From contig JBPPLN010000003.1 in the NCBI GenBank assembly GCA_051920445.1, positions 62,001-126,000 of the forward strand: a DNA stretch of 64,000 bases, given 5' to 3'. Below are positions 1 through 8,090 of this stretch, in pieces. The notes below the pieces were generated by a model. The model ran no database searches. It had not been told where the DNA came from and saw only the letters and a list, made by a program, of their open reading frames with translations. Both the position numbers and the translations under genes were made by a program. Every line of letters begins with the position of its first letter. Position 1 is the stretch's first letter. The stretch comes from CAG-177 sp003514385. GTDB lineage: Bacteria > Bacillota > Clostridia > Oscillospirales > Acutalibacteraceae.

Positions 1-758
1 AGGCTCATCTTCTCCTTGTCGAGGACATATATGCCGTTGAGCCGCTGATATTCCGCGTCGTCTGTGAAACGCTCGCGCTGGATGCGGGTCATATAGAGTA
101 TGTCGAGCTTCGGCATCGCCTCTTCGAGCGAGCGGCACTCTTCATATTGAAGTCCGCTTCCCTCGAGATAGTCGTCAATTACAAACTGCGGCAGGCGCAG
201 CTCCTCGGGGGAGATGAGTACGAATTTTACATTCTTGTATCTCGTCATCGCCGCTATGAGCGAGTGGACGGTTCTGCCGTATTTCAGGTCGCCGCAGAGT
301 CCTATTGTAAGATTGTCAAACGTACCCTTTTCGAGGTGGATGGTCAGCAGGTCGGCGAGCGTCTGCGTGGGATGAAAATGCCCGCCGTCGCCGGCATTTA
401 TCAGCGGCACCGCCGTGTGCATGGATGCAACTACCGGCGCGCCCTCTTTCGGGTGGCGCATGGCGATTATATCCGCGTAGCCGTTGACTACCTCTATCGT
501 GTCGGCAATCGTCTCGCCTTTGACGGCGGAGCTTGAGTCCGCGCCGGAGAAGCCTATCACCTGACCGCCAAGCGAGAGCATCGCGCTCTCGAAGCTGAGT
601 CTTGTGCGCGTCGAGGGCTCAAAGAACAGCGTGGCAAGTATCTTGTGGCGGCAGACCTCGTTGTATTTTTCTGGCTGCGCCATGATGTCATCGGCGACGG
701 CTATCAGCTGGTCGATCTCCCCGGCGGAGAGGTCGAGTATGTTTATTATGCTCCTCAT
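1..758 (-). CDS. pyrB: Aspartate carbamoyltransferase catalytic chain, C-terminus cut off by the window edge
   Basis: Condenses carbamoyl phosphate with aspartate, the committed step of pyrimidine synthesis, in the cytoplasm. About 252 codons are visible against a usual length near 305, so roughly the last 50 residues lie outside. The carbamoyl-phosphate loop FFEPSTRTRLSFESAM is near residue 47, and HPTQTLADLLTI lies further on; both are signatures of the family. The reading frame stays open to base 1. The start ATG overlaps the pyrE stop as ATGA, indicating translational coupling. It is the last visible gene of the pyr operon. No regulatory-chain gene (pyrI) is visible, but it could lie beyond the edge. 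Confidence 0.95.
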   Translation of the reverse strand, partial: MRSIINILDLSAGEIDQLIAVADDIMAQPEKYNEVCRHKILATLFFEPSTRTRLSFESAMLSLGGQVIGFSGADSSSAVKGETIADTIEVVNGYADIIAMRHPKEGAPVVASMHTAVPLINAGDGGHFHPTQTLADLLTIHLEKGTFDNLTIGLCGDLKYGRTVHSLIAAMTRYKNVKFVLISPEELRLPQFVIDDYLEGSGLQYEECRSLEEAMPKLDILYMTRIQRERFTDDAEYQRLNGIYVLDKEKMS

Positions 759-1402
759 TTTGCACCACCGATCCAGCTCTCGTCCGAGGGATTGTTGCGG
801 AACGCTATAAGGCGGTTTACATCCTCGGGCTTTATATATCCCTCCTGAGCCGCGACTTCGGAGAGCACGTCGAGGTTGGTCAGGCTCACATTCTTTACAT
901 CCGCCGCGGCGAGTCTCTCAAGCCCCTTTTTCATTCCGTAGGTGAAGATGCTGACTATTCCGAGCACCTCCGCACCCGCTTCGCGCAGAGCGTCAACAAC
1001 GTCGATAACGCTGCCGCCCGTCGAAATAAGATCTTCGACCACGACGACTTTCTGACCCTTTTCGAGCTTGCCTTCGATGCGGTTCTGTCTGCCGTGATCC
1101 TTGTTGCCGGAGCGGACATAGCCCATCGGCAGCCCCATCAGATGCGCGGTTATCGCTGCGTGGGCGATGCCGGCGGTCGAAGTGCCCATGAGAACTTCAG
1201 CCTCCGGATAGTTTTCTTCGATGAGCTCCTTGAGCCCGGTTTCAACATCCGTGCGAACCTCGGGCGCCGTGAGCGTCAGGCGGTTGTCGCAGTAGACGGG
1301 GCTCTTTATTCCGCTCGCCCAGGTGAACGGCTTATCGGGGCTGAGAAACACAGCCTGTATTTTAAGAAGATCCTTTGCGATTTTTTTACAGATTTCAGTC
1401 AT
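755..1402 (-). CDS. pyrE: Orotate phosphoribosyltransferase
   Basis: Transfers phosphoribose from PRPP to orotate to give OMP. The 215-aa protein is the usual length. The PRPP-binding motif VVVVEDLISTGGS lies near residues 118-130, and a Lys/Arg-rich catalytic loop (SGNKDHGRQNRIEG) precedes it, as expected for the family. It sits 12 bp downstream of pyrF and overlaps pyrB by 4 bp, so it is co-transcribed and probably translationally coupled to pyrB. A Firmicute-type ribosome binding site (GAGGAG) precedes the ATG. It should be controlled with the rest of the operon by the attenuator upstream of pyrC. Nothing unusual is seen. Confidence 0.96.
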   Translation of the reverse strand: MTEICKKIAKDLLKIQAVFLSPDKPFTWASGIKSPVYCDNRLTLTAPEVRTDVETGLKELIEENYPEAEVLMGTSTAGIAHAAITAHLMGLPMGYVRSGNKDHGRQNRIEGKLEKGQKVVVVEDLISTGGSVIDVVDALREAGAEVLGIVSIFTYGMKKGLERLAAADVKNVSLTNLDVLSEVAAQEGYIKPEDVNRLIAFRNNPSDESWIGGAK

Positions 1403-1414
1403 TTTTCATTCTCC

Positions 1415-2113
1415 TCAGTCAACAAATTCTTTTATGCATCTCTCGTATGCCGCGACGGGGTCGGGCGCGGTGGTTATCGGTCTGCCGACGACGATGTAGT
1501 CGGAGCCGATTTTCTTCGCCTGCTCGGGCGTCATGACTCGCTTTTGGTCGCCTATGTCGCCGTCCGCAAAGCGGACTCCGGGCGTTACGGTCAAAAACTT
1601 TTCGCCGCATATGTCGTGGACTTTCTGCGCCTCGAGCGGGGAGCAGACAACGCCGTCAAGCCCCGCATTCTTCGCGGTCTCGGCGTAGTGCATGACTACC
1701 TTATCTATCGGCTCTTTTATCAGAAGATCGCGCTCCATCGCCTCCTGATCGGTGGAGGTCAGCTGGGTCACGGCGATGAGCAGGGGGCGCGTGCCGTCCG
1801 GGCGGGTCAGCCCCTCAAGAGCCGCCTCCATCATGCGCGATGTGCCCGCGGCGTGGAGGTTGCACATATCGACATCGAGCAGCGAGAGCACAGCCATGCT
1901 CTTTTTGACCGTGTTCGGGATATCGTGAAGCTTGAGGTCGAGGAATATCTTGTGTCCGCGCGCCTTTATCTCGCGGACTATCTGCGGTCCCTCGGCATAG
2001 AACAGCTCCATGCCGATCTTGACGAACGGCTTTCTGCCCTCGAATTTGTCGAGAAAGTTCAGCGCGGTTTCCTTGTCTGCAAAGTCGCAGGCGATTATCA
2101 CATCTTTACCCAT
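1415..2113 (-). CDS. pyrF: Orotidine 5'-phosphate decarboxylase
   Basis: Decarboxylates OMP to UMP, the last step of the de novo pathway. The 232-aa protein has the bacterial type 1 length. The catalytic tetrad motif FLDLKLHDIPNTV, with its Asp-Lys-His-Asp residues, lies near residues 57-69. The C-terminal phosphate-gripper segment GSDYIVVGRPIT is present. The ATG lies inside the 3' end of pyrD; its ribosome binding site, GGAGGAG, encodes part of the pyrD C-terminus, so the two are translationally coupled. Sits between pyrD and pyrE in the operon. Confidence 0.96.
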   Translation of the reverse strand: MGKDVIIACDFADKETALNFLDKFEGRKPFVKIGMELFYAEGPQIVREIKARGHKIFLDLKLHDIPNTVKKSMAVLSLLDVDMCNLHAAGTSRMMEAALEGLTRPDGTRPLLIAVTQLTSTDQEAMERDLLIKEPIDKVVMHYAETAKNAGLDGVVCSPLEAQKVHDICGEKFLTVTPGVRFADGDIGDQKRVMTPEQAKKIGSDYIVVGRPITTAPDPVAAYERCIKEFVD

Positions 2114-3023
2114 TGTGTGCTCCTCCTATGATGTCCTTGAGTTCGTTTATATTATACTTGTCCGCAGCCGCGGGCAGGGCTTCGACTGTTTTTTTGCATA
2201 TGAACGGGTCAACGAGGTTTGCTGCGCCTATTTCGACCGCCGTCGCTCCGGCGAGCATCATCTCGATAACATCCTCGGCGGACGATACGCCGCCCATGCC
2301 GATTACCGGAATATTGACAGCCGACGAGACCTGATAGACCATCCTCAGCGCCACGGGGAATATCGCACTGCCGGAGAAGCCGCCCATTGTGTTCGCTATC
2401 ACGGGCTTCTTTGTTCGCAGGTCTATCCTCATGCCGAGCAGGGTGTTTATCAGGCTGATTCCGTCCGCTCCCGCGTCCTCGCAGGCTTTCGCAATGCTAA
2501 CAATGTCTGTGACATTGGGCGAGAGCTTTATGATAATCGGCTTTTTCGTGACCGCCTTGACGGCTTTTGTAACCTGCGCCGCCGCCTTCGGGTCCGTGCC
2601 GAAGCTCATTCCGCCGCCGTGAACGTTAGGGCAGCTGACGTTGACTTCGAGCCAGCCGACCTGCTCCTGACTGTCGAGCTTTTCGCAGGTGTAGGCATAT
2701 TCGTCGATCGAAAATCCGCTGACATTCGCCATCACTTTTTTGCCAAAGCACTTCCTGAGCTTCGGGAGCTCTTCGCTTATAACTTTGTCAACGCCGGGGT
2801 TCTGAAGCCCGACGGCGTTTATCATGCCGGCGGTGCACTCCGCTATTCTCGGCGTGGGATTGCCGAAGCGCGGCTCCTTTGTCGTGCCCTTGAACGAAAA
2901 AGTTCCGAGGCAGTTTATGTCATAGAGCTCAGCGAATTCGTATCCGTAGCCGAATGTGCCCGATGCCGGGATAACGGGATTGTCAAGCTCCTCGCCGCAT
3001 AAATTCACGCTCAGTCTGCCCAT
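2106..3023 (-). CDS. pyrD: Dihydroorotate dehydrogenase, class 1B catalytic subunit
   Basis: Oxidises dihydroorotate to orotate with FMN. The motif NVSCPNVHGGG carries the catalytic cysteine typical of class 1 enzymes, and the adjoining pyrK makes this the class 1B, NAD-linked heterotetramer. The start is set at the ATG preceded by GAGGAGATAAT, giving 305 aa, the normal length. A longer open frame upstream lies inside pyrK and is not credible. The start overlaps the 3' end of pyrK by 13 bp, and the stop overlaps the start of pyrF, so the three genes are tightly coupled. Confidence 0.95.
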   Translation of the reverse strand: MGRLSVNLCGEELDNPVIPASGTFGYGYEFAELYDINCLGTFSFKGTTKEPRFGNPTPRIAECTAGMINAVGLQNPGVDKVISEELPKLRKCFGKKVMANVSGFSIDEYAYTCEKLDSQEQVGWLEVNVSCPNVHGGGMSFGTDPKAAAQVTKAVKAVTKKPIIIKLSPNVTDIVSIAKACEDAGADGISLINTLLGMRIDLRTKKPVIANTMGGFSGSAIFPVALRMVYQVSSAVNIPVIGMGGVSSAEDVIEMMLAGATAVEIGAANLVDPFICKKTVEALPAAADKYNINELKDIIGGAHNG

Positions 3024-3748
3024 ATTATCTCCTCGCTTTCCATTACGGGACCCTCTTTGCAGATCCTCTTGTTGCCTGTGAGTGTCTTGCACGAGCAGCC
3101 CATGCACGCGCCGAATCCGCATCCCATGCGCTCCTCGAAGCTGTATTGCCCGGGCGTTTTCATGATTTTGTGCATTGCGCGGAACATCGGTTCGGGTCCG
3201 CAGGTGTAGAAGAATGTGTATTGCAGATTTTTTATAACGTCCGTGACAAAGCCCTTTGTGCCGTAAGTGCCGTCGGCGGTTGATATATGTACATCGGCGC
3301 CGAGCGCACGAAATTCGTCCTCATAGAACACATCATCTTTTGAGTTGAAACCGAGCACGACAGTGACTTTTTTGCCCTCGGCAACGAGCTTTTTGCAGAG
3401 CATATACATCGGCGGAACGCCTACTCCGCCGCCTACAAGCAGGGGACTGCCGCCGCTCTTTTTTGTGTTGTATCCGTTGCCCAGCCCCGTCAGCAGATCA
3501 AGTTCATCTCCTGCCGCCATGCGGCTCATCTGCTCTGTGCCGTTGCCGACGGTTTTATATATCAGCGTCAGATTTTCTCCGACGCAGTCGCAGACCGATA
3601 TCGGGCGGCGCAGGAAAAATCCGTCAAGCTTTATGTTTGCGAACTGTCCCGGCGCGGTTATCGCCGAGGTGTCGCCCGAAAGAGTCATTTTAAATATGTC
3701 ACGCGCGATTTTTTCGTTTGAAGTTATCCTGAAAATACCCTGCTTCAT
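3011..3748 (-). CDS. pyrK: Dihydroorotate dehydrogenase electron transfer subunit
   Basis: FAD- and 2Fe-2S-containing partner of PyrD that passes electrons to NAD. In the 245-aa protein, RRPISVCD near residue 50 is the flavin-binding signature of the ferredoxin-reductase fold. LLVGGGVGVPPMYML near residue 105 is the NAD-binding segment. The C-terminal cluster CGFGACMGCSCK with a later Cys in RICKEGP supplies the four iron-sulfur ligands. The gene overlaps pyrC by 4 bp (ATGA) and pyrD by 13 bp. Length and motifs are complete. Confidence 0.95.
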   Translation of the reverse strand: MKQGIFRITSNEKIARDIFKMTLSGDTSAITAPGQFANIKLDGFFLRRPISVCDCVGENLTLIYKTVGNGTEQMSRMAAGDELDLLTGLGNGYNTKKSGGSPLLVGGGVGVPPMYMLCKKLVAEGKKVTVVLGFNSKDDVFYEDEFRALGADVHISTADGTYGTKGFVTDVIKNLQYTFFYTCGPEPMFRAMHKIMKTPGQYSFEERMGCGFGACMGCSCKTLTGNKRICKEGPVMESEEIIWAD

Positions 3749-4953
3749 GCTCTCGCCTCCGCCTTGTAAACTACTTTTTCATTATGCACCGTCAGCAGGC
3801 ATCTGCCGAATACCTCACGCCCCGCGAACGGTGTGGCGCGCCCCATCGAAAGAAAATCTTTTGGGTCTATTTTATACGCTTCGCTTATATCAAACACCGC
3901 GAAGTCATTATTTGTGTCTATCCCGAAGCGCTCTTTCGGCTTGAAGCTCATCAGCTCAACGAGTCTGTCGAACGTTATGATATTTTTTGTCACAAGCTCT
4001 GTGTAGAGCACCGGGAACGCCGTTTCGAGCCCGACAACGCCCATGAGGCTCTTTTCGAGTCCGCGCCCTTTTTCTTCTGCGCTGTGCGGCGCGTGGTCGG
4101 TCGCTATCATGTCTATCGTGCCGTCCTTTATGCCCTCTATAAGAGCTTCTTTGTCCTCGCGGCTTCTCAGCGGCGGGTTCATCTTGAATCGCCCGTCCTC
4201 CTGCATGTCCTCGTCGCAGAGCACGAGATAATGCGGCGCGGTCTCGCAGGTCACATTGACTCCGTGCGCCTTCGCCTGCCTTATCAGCTCAACGCTCTCC
4301 TTTGTCGAGATGTGGCAGACGTGATATGCACAGCCCGTTTCCTCCGCAAGGCGCAGGTCGCGCTCGATTTGCTTATATTCGCTCGCGCTCGAGATGCCAC
4401 TGTGTCCGTGCGCTTTTGCGTATTCGCCGTCGTGGATATATCCGCCGAGGAGCAGGGAGTTGTCCTCGCAGTGGGCGGCGATTATCTTGCCGAGACGCTT
4501 GGCGGCGGTCATCGCCTCTCGCATCATTTCGTCGTTCTGCACGCCTCTGCCGTCGTCGGAGAATGCGCAGACTTTGTCGGATATAGCTTCCATGTCCGCG
4601 AGCCTTTCACCCTTTTCGCCGACGGTTATCGCGCCGTAGGGCAGAACTTTTATCGCCGCGCCGCGCTTTATCGCGTCCAGCTGAACTTGCAGATGCTCCG
4701 CGCTGTCCGGCACGGGGTCGAGGTTCGGCATCGTGCAGACCGCCGTGTATCCTCCGTGCGCCGCGGCGGCTGAGCCGGAAGCAATGGTTTCTTTATAAGA
4801 AAAACCCGGCTCTCTGAAATGCACATGAACATCACAAAGACCGGGCACAATAATATATTTTTTTGAAATAACGGGCGAAAGACCTCCGTCGGCAAGGAAC
4901 TTTTCCGCAAAGGCTCTTATTTTTTCGTATCTGCAAGCGAAGTCGTGCGTCAT
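3745..4953 (-). CDS. pyrC: Dihydroorotase
   Basis: Cyclises carbamoyl aspartate to dihydroorotate. DVHVHFREPG near residue 42 is the zinc-binding motif of type I dihydroorotases, and IATDHAPHS further on carries the catalytic Asp. The start is placed at the ATG preceded by AAAGGAGACGCAAAA, giving 402 aa; a frame extending 16 codons upstream runs into leader RNA and lacks a ribosome binding site. This is the first gene of the operon. Its 140-nt leader holds a PyrR-type attenuator, so the whole operon should be repressed when UMP or UTP is abundant. Confidence 0.94.
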   Translation of the reverse strand: MTHDFACRYEKIRAFAEKFLADGGLSPVISKKYIIVPGLCDVHVHFREPGFSYKETIASGSAAAAHGGYTAVCTMPNLDPVPDSAEHLQVQLDAIKRGAAIKVLPYGAITVGEKGERLADMEAISDKVCAFSDDGRGVQNDEMMREAMTAAKRLGKIIAAHCEDNSLLLGGYIHDGEYAKAHGHSGISSASEYKQIERDLRLAEETGCAYHVCHISTKESVELIRQAKAHGVNVTCETAPHYLVLCDEDMQEDGRFKMNPPLRSREDKEALIEGIKDGTIDMIATDHAPHSAEEKGRGLEKSLMGVVGLETAFPVLYTELVTKNIITFDRLVELMSFKPKERFGIDTNNDFAVFDISEAYKIDPKDFLSMGRATPFAGREVFGRCLLTVHNEKVVYKAEARA

Positions 4954-4976
4954 TTTTGCGTCTCCTTTAAAAATAT

Positions 4977-5004
4977 AAAAGAAAAAGTCCTGCTGCCGCA
5001 AGAC
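4977..5004 (-). terminator. Intrinsic terminator of the pyr operon attenuator
   Basis: Read on the minus strand, a 7-bp stem GTCTTGC/GCAGGAC with a GGCA loop is followed at once by TTTTTCTTTT. It lies in the leader between the pyr promoter and the pyrC ribosome binding site, where a terminator must be conditional. Its left arm (TCTTGCGGCA) can pair instead with TGCCGGCAAGA in the upstream PyrR-binding segment, leaving one bulged G. That alternative pairing would prevent termination. Confidence 0.85.
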
Positions 5005-5057
5005 TGTGTATGCAAAGAACGCCGGAACATCAACGCCGACTATCCGTATTCATCACC

Positions 5058-5091
5058 AATCTTGCCGGCATCTCTGTACCGCTTAAAAATT
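5058..5091 (-). promoter_or_regulatory. PyrR-binding loop (anti-antiterminator) of the pyr leader
   Basis: On the minus strand the RNA folds as a lower stem AAUUUU/AAGAUU, an internal loop, an upper stem CGGUA/UGCCG and a hexaloop CAGAGA. The loop fits the CNGNGA consensus of PyrR-binding RNA, and the same loop is known from Bacillus subtilis pyr leaders. PyrR with UMP would hold this fold and release the downstream terminator; without it, the 3' half pairs with the terminator arm. The pyrR gene itself is not in the window. Confidence 0.82.
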
Positions 5092-5101
5092 GATTTGTTT
5101 T

Positions 5102-5130
5102 ATTATACCAACAGCCGCCCGCTTTGTCAA
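5102..5130 (-). promoter_or_regulatory. Promoter of the pyr operon
   Basis: Minus-strand TTGACA (5125-5130), a 17-bp spacer and TATAAT (5102-5107), a perfect sigma-A consensus. Transcription would start near 5095, just before the PyrR-binding loop. It is back-to-back with the degV promoter. Confidence 0.88.
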
Positions 5131-5185
5131 GATGTCTGTTATAAATGAAGCAATTGTAAATTATTTTCGTTATGACATAAAAGCA

Positions 5186-5215
5186 TTGACTTCGCGCCTA
5201 TAATACATATATAAT
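5186..5215 (+). promoter_or_regulatory. Promoter of degV
   Basis: TTGACT (5186-5191), an 18-bp spacer and TATAAT (5210-5215). It fires away from the pyr promoter and ends about 50 bp before the degV start codon, which has a GGGAGGAG ribosome binding site. Confidence 0.85.
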
Positions 5216-5264
5216 GGATAGAAAGCGGCAATCAGACGCTTAAAAAGGGAGGAGAAATTCAAAA

Positions 5265-6101
5265 ATGAAATGGAACATCATCACCGATTCAAGCTGCGAT
5301 ATGTTCGGCTTTGACAAGGAGCATGAGAACATCGTGTTTTCTTCCGTGCCGTTCACTATCAGCGTAGGAGACGAAAACTTTGTTGACGACCGCAACCTCG
5401 ATGTTGACGGAATGATCGACTCGATGGATGCCTGTGCAGAGGCGAGCCACACGGCGTGTCCGTCGCCGCATGCGTGGCAGGAGAAGTTCGAGCAGGAGGG
5501 CAATGTTATTGCCATCACTATTTCGAGCAAGCTCTCCGGCAGCTACAACAGCGCGTGCGCCGCAAAAGATATGGTGCTAGAAGAGCAGCCCGATAAGAAA
5601 ATCGCCGTTATCGACTCGCGCTCCGCGGGTTCGGAGCTCGTTCTGCTCGTCAAAAAAATCTGCGAGCTTATCGAGTCCGGCGCGGACTTTGAGACAGTCG
5701 TCGAAAAGGCGGAGCTTTATTCCCGTCACACCCATGTCGTCTTTGCTCTTTCGTCGTTCAACAATCTTGTCAAGAATGGCCGCATGAGCAAAATCGTCGG
5801 CTTCGTCGCCAACAAGCTCGGCTTCTGGGGTATCGGTATCGGCAGCGAGCAGGGCACGATCGAGATAAAGCAGAAAATACGCGGCAGCAAGAAAGCGCTC
5901 GATGCGATAATCGAGGATATGAAAGAACGCGGCTATAACTGCGGCAAAGTCGTCATCAGCCATTGCCGCAACGCGGAGTTCGCCGAGAGCGTCAAGTCGG
6001 CTATCCAGTCCGTCTGGGATAAGGCGGAGGTCAAGATCGTCCACGCGCGCGGACTTTGCAGCTATTACGCCGAAAAAGGCGGATTGATAATCGGTTTCTG
6101 A
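5265..6101 (+). CDS. DegV family fatty-acid-binding protein
   Basis: DegV proteins bind fatty acids; in some Firmicutes (FakB) they present the fatty acid to the kinase FakA for phosphorylation. The 278-aa length fits. The N-terminal ITDSSCDM motif and the SSKLSGSYNSA segment near residues 87-97 are family hallmarks that contact the lipid head group. A strong promoter and a GGGAGGAG site precede the ATG, and a terminator follows closely, so it is monocistronic. The fatty-acid kinase partner is not in the window, so a FakB role is inference. Confidence 0.9.
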   Translation: MKWNIITDSSCDMFGFDKEHENIVFSSVPFTISVGDENFVDDRNLDVDGMIDSMDACAEASHTACPSPHAWQEKFEQEGNVIAITISSKLSGSYNSACAAKDMVLEEQPDKKIAVIDSRSAGSELVLLVKKICELIESGADFETVVEKAELYSRHTHVVFALSSFNNLVKNGRMSKIVGFVANKLGFWGIGIGSEQGTIEIKQKIRGSKKALDAIIEDMKERGYNCGKVVISHCRNAEFAESVKSAIQSVWDKAEVKIVHARGLCSYYAEKGGLIIGF

Positions 6102-6113
6102 CAAAACATAAAT

Positions 6114-6144
6114 AAAAAGGACTGCTCATCCGGGCAGTCCTTTT
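6114..6144. terminator. Bidirectional terminator between degV and mscL
   Basis: AAAAAGGACTGC, an 8-nt loop, then GCAGTCCTTTT. The A-run on one side and T-run on the other let it end both the degV transcript and the convergent mscL transcript. Confidence 0.88.
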
Positions 6145-6154
6145 AGTATGTATT

Positions 6155-6655
6155 TTATTCCGCGCTTTCCTCTTCGGGCAGGTCGCTCGTGCAGTGCGGG
6201 CATTTGACTGCATCGATCGGAATCTCAGTGCAGCAGAACGGGCAATTTTTTGTTGTCGCGGGAGCGGGCTCCTCGACTTTTTCGTGGATGAGCTTCGATT
6301 TTGCCGTCGCCATGAGCTTTATGACGAGGAAAATTGCGAGCGCGATTATCAGAAAATCGAGGATAGTCTGAATGAAGTTGCCGTAGTTGAGCGTGGCGTA
6401 TCCTGCCTCTGCCGCGAGGGCGGGAGTTGTGTACTTCGCGGGGTCAAATCCCGTGCGGTCGCCGAGGACGACGAACATATCCTTGAGACTGCCGCCGCCT
6501 GTTATCAGACCGACGAGCGGCATGATAAGGTCGGAGACGAGCGAAGTGACTATCTTGCCGAACGCGCCGCCGACCACAACGCCGACCGCCATGTCAACGA
6601 CATTTCCCTTTGAGATAAACGCCTTGAATTCTTCAACAAGTTTGATTTTTTTCAT
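6155..6655 (-). CDS. mscL: Large-conductance mechanosensitive channel with C-terminal zinc ribbon
   Basis: Opens under membrane tension to release solutes during osmotic downshock. The N-terminal part is canonical: FKAFISKGNVVDMAVGVVVG is the start of TM1, and a second hydrophobic segment (ILDFLIIALAIFLVIK) near residues 90-105 is TM2. The 166-aa protein is longer than the usual 120-150. The extra tail holds CPFCCTEIP and CPHCTSDLP, two CxxC knuckles of a zinc ribbon, where standard MscL has only a helical bundle. Similar tails are known in some Clostridia MscL. It is monocistronic and convergent with degV. Confidence 0.95.
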   Translation of the reverse strand: MKKIKLVEEFKAFISKGNVVDMAVGVVVGGAFGKIVTSLVSDLIMPLVGLITGGGSLKDMFVVLGDRTGFDPAKYTTPALAAEAGYATLNYGNFIQTILDFLIIALAIFLVIKLMATAKSKLIHEKVEEPAPATTKNCPFCCTEIPIDAVKCPHCTSDLPEEESAE

Positions 6656-6744
6656 CTTTATACACCCCTGTATAATTTATATACCTTTATTATATATACG
6701 CCGTTTGCCCGCGGCAAGAGTTTTTTGAAATTTTGGGAGGAGCT

Positions 6745-7233
6745 ATGGCAGAAATATTTTATCATACCTTTGACCCCGTCTACGACAATCATTCGCGCGT
6801 GCTCGTCCTCGGCTCGTTTCCGTCCGTGAAGTCGCGCGAGCAGGGATTTTATTACGGACACCCGCAGAACCGCTTCTGGAAAGTGCTCTCCGCCGTGTTT
6901 TCTTCGCCAGTGCCGCAGAGCATAGATGAGAAGAAAAAACTGCTGCTTGATAACGGCGTTGCGCTCTGGGATGTCGCGCAGAGCTGCGAGATAAACGGTT
7001 CGAGCGACAGCAGTATGAAGAACGTCTGCCCGAACGATATATATACATTGTTATATACTACCGGCATCGACCGCGTTTTTGCAAACGGCAAGACCGCCGC
7101 GCGGCTCTACGAAAGATTCATCCTGCCGCAGACGGATATCCCCATAACTGCCCTCCCGTCAACCAGCCCCGCCAACGCCGCATTCAGCCTTGACGATTTG
7201 TGCGAGCGGTGGCGCGTGATAGCCGAGCGGTGA
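6745..7233 (+). CDS. DNA-deoxyinosine glycosylase (uracil-DNA glycosylase superfamily)
   Basis: Predicted to remove deaminated bases, probably hypoxanthine, from DNA. The 162-aa protein has the motif LVLGSFPSVKSREQGFYYG near residues 20-38 and NRFWKVL just after, as in the single-domain hypoxanthine/uracil glycosylase family. The C-terminal LPSTSPANA is the second catalytic-loop motif. The ATG is chosen because GGGAGGAG sits 5 bp upstream; a TTG four codons earlier lies inside that site. It is divergent from mscL. Substrate specificity is inferred from family resemblance only. Confidence 0.85.
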   Translation: MAEIFYHTFDPVYDNHSRVLVLGSFPSVKSREQGFYYGHPQNRFWKVLSAVFSSPVPQSIDEKKKLLLDNGVALWDVAQSCEINGSSDSSMKNVCPNDIYTLLYTTGIDRVFANGKTAARLYERFILPQTDIPITALPSTSPANAAFSLDDLCERWRVIAER

Positions 7234-7274
7234 TTGACGCTGTAGGGGGCTGTAGATGCGTTTTGTAATTTCTT

Positions 7275-7320
7275 TGTAGGGTGCGGCGACTCGACGCACC
7301 GCTGCCGCCGTCGGCGGCAC
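7275..7320 (+). repeat. REP-like hairpin repeat, copy 1 (3' flank of the RAYT gene)
   Basis: Begins TGTAGGGTGCGG, then two hairpins: GGTGCG/CGCACC with a 9-nt loop, and a second TGCCGCC-like stem (here with one change, GTC for GAC in the loop). The GTAG foot before the hairpin is the recognition tetranucleotide known for RAYT transposases. Near-identical copies lie at 7888, 8204 and 8442, and an inverted copy at 62868. Confidence 0.8.
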
Positions 7321-7334
7321 GAAAGATATATGAA

Positions 7335-7811
7335 TTAATAGAAACAGTCATTTTCCCATTTTGCGGGATTTGTGTCAATGTAGTTCCATATCATTTCATA
7401 ATCGTGCTCGTCGCGGATAACCCTATCAAAATATGTCCGCTGAAAGATATCCCTGCCTATCTCGGCGTTGCAGAATCGCTTGAACGCCGCGACCATGCGC
7501 GGGATTTTTTCATTTGCGCGTGTTGAGGAAATATCGGTCTCATCGATGCGGATTATCATATGTATGTGATTCGGCATGATAACGAAATTATCAATATGCG
7601 CGCCCTTTACCTTTTCAAACCCGATTATATATTTCAAAATGATTTGACCCTCGTCGGTCAGATGTACTTCCGGGGCGTCGAGGTCGCCGCCCCTTACAAT
7701 GTCACATAAAATTTTTGTTCTTCCGGCTATGCATATGGTTATGAAATATGCGCCGGCACTGCTGTAGTTGAAGTTTTTCAATCTGTTCGGTTTTCTGTCC
7801 GGTAACGCCAT
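7335..7811 (-). mobile_element. REP-associated tyrosine transposase (RAYT, Y1/IS200-like)
   Basis: Single-strand transposase that recognises and mobilises REP hairpins. The 158-aa protein has the HUH metal motif in MPNHIHMII near residues 79-87, and a Tyr-containing segment (YFDRVIRDEHDYEMI) near the C-terminus that would supply the catalytic tyrosine and helix. The N-terminal RKPNRLKNFNY and YFITICIAGR are typical RAYT blocks. The start is the ATG with GGTGGGTGATTAAT upstream, not the longer open frame. It is flanked on both sides by GTAG-footed hairpin repeats, the usual arrangement for this family. It appears intact. Confidence 0.88.
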
Positions 7812-7887
7812 ATTAATCACCCACCAATATATTATCCATACAGAGAACAAAAATCAACCGCAATTTTCGTGCTTTCTGCAATCCTTT

Positions 7888-7933
7888 TGTAGGGTGCGGC
7901 GACTCGACGCACCGCTGCCGCCGACGGCGGCAC
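7888..7933 (+). repeat. REP-like hairpin repeat, copy 2
   Basis: TGTAGGGTGCGG foot with stems GGTGCG/CGCACC and TGCCGCC/GGCGGCA (GAC loop), on the 5' side of the RAYT gene. It is also the REP of the first, gap-broken unit of the 238-bp tandem array. Confidence 0.82.
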
Positions 7934-7963
7934 AGAACGCAAGCCGGAACAAAACGAATTAAG

Positions 7964-8063
7964 NNNNNNNNNNNNNNNNNNNNNNNNNNNNNNNNNNNNN
8001 NNNNNNNNNNNNNNNNNNNNNNNNNNNNNNNNNNNNNNNNNNNNNNNNNNNNNNNNNNNNNNN
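7964..8063. other. Assembly gap of 100 N inside the tandem array
   Basis: Exactly 100 N. The bases on either side match positions 8279 and 8302 of the next unit, between which lie only 22 bases. Replacing the N run by 22 bases restores an exact 238-bp spacing from the REP at 7888 to that at 8204. The true gap is therefore probably 22 bp, or 22 plus a multiple of 238. Confidence 0.9.
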
Positions 8064-8090
8064 TTTTCAGTGGCACTTGCGCGTCAAAGG

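Noticed and set aside
1094..2131. 345-codon plus-strand frame across the pyr genes
   Set aside because: It is the antisense shadow of pyrE and pyrF, which have full motif support.
5000..5070. Short leader peptide (MPARLV...) in the pyr leader
   Set aside because: No ribosome binding site before its ATG, and the segment is fully accounted for by the PyrR-binding loop and antiterminator.
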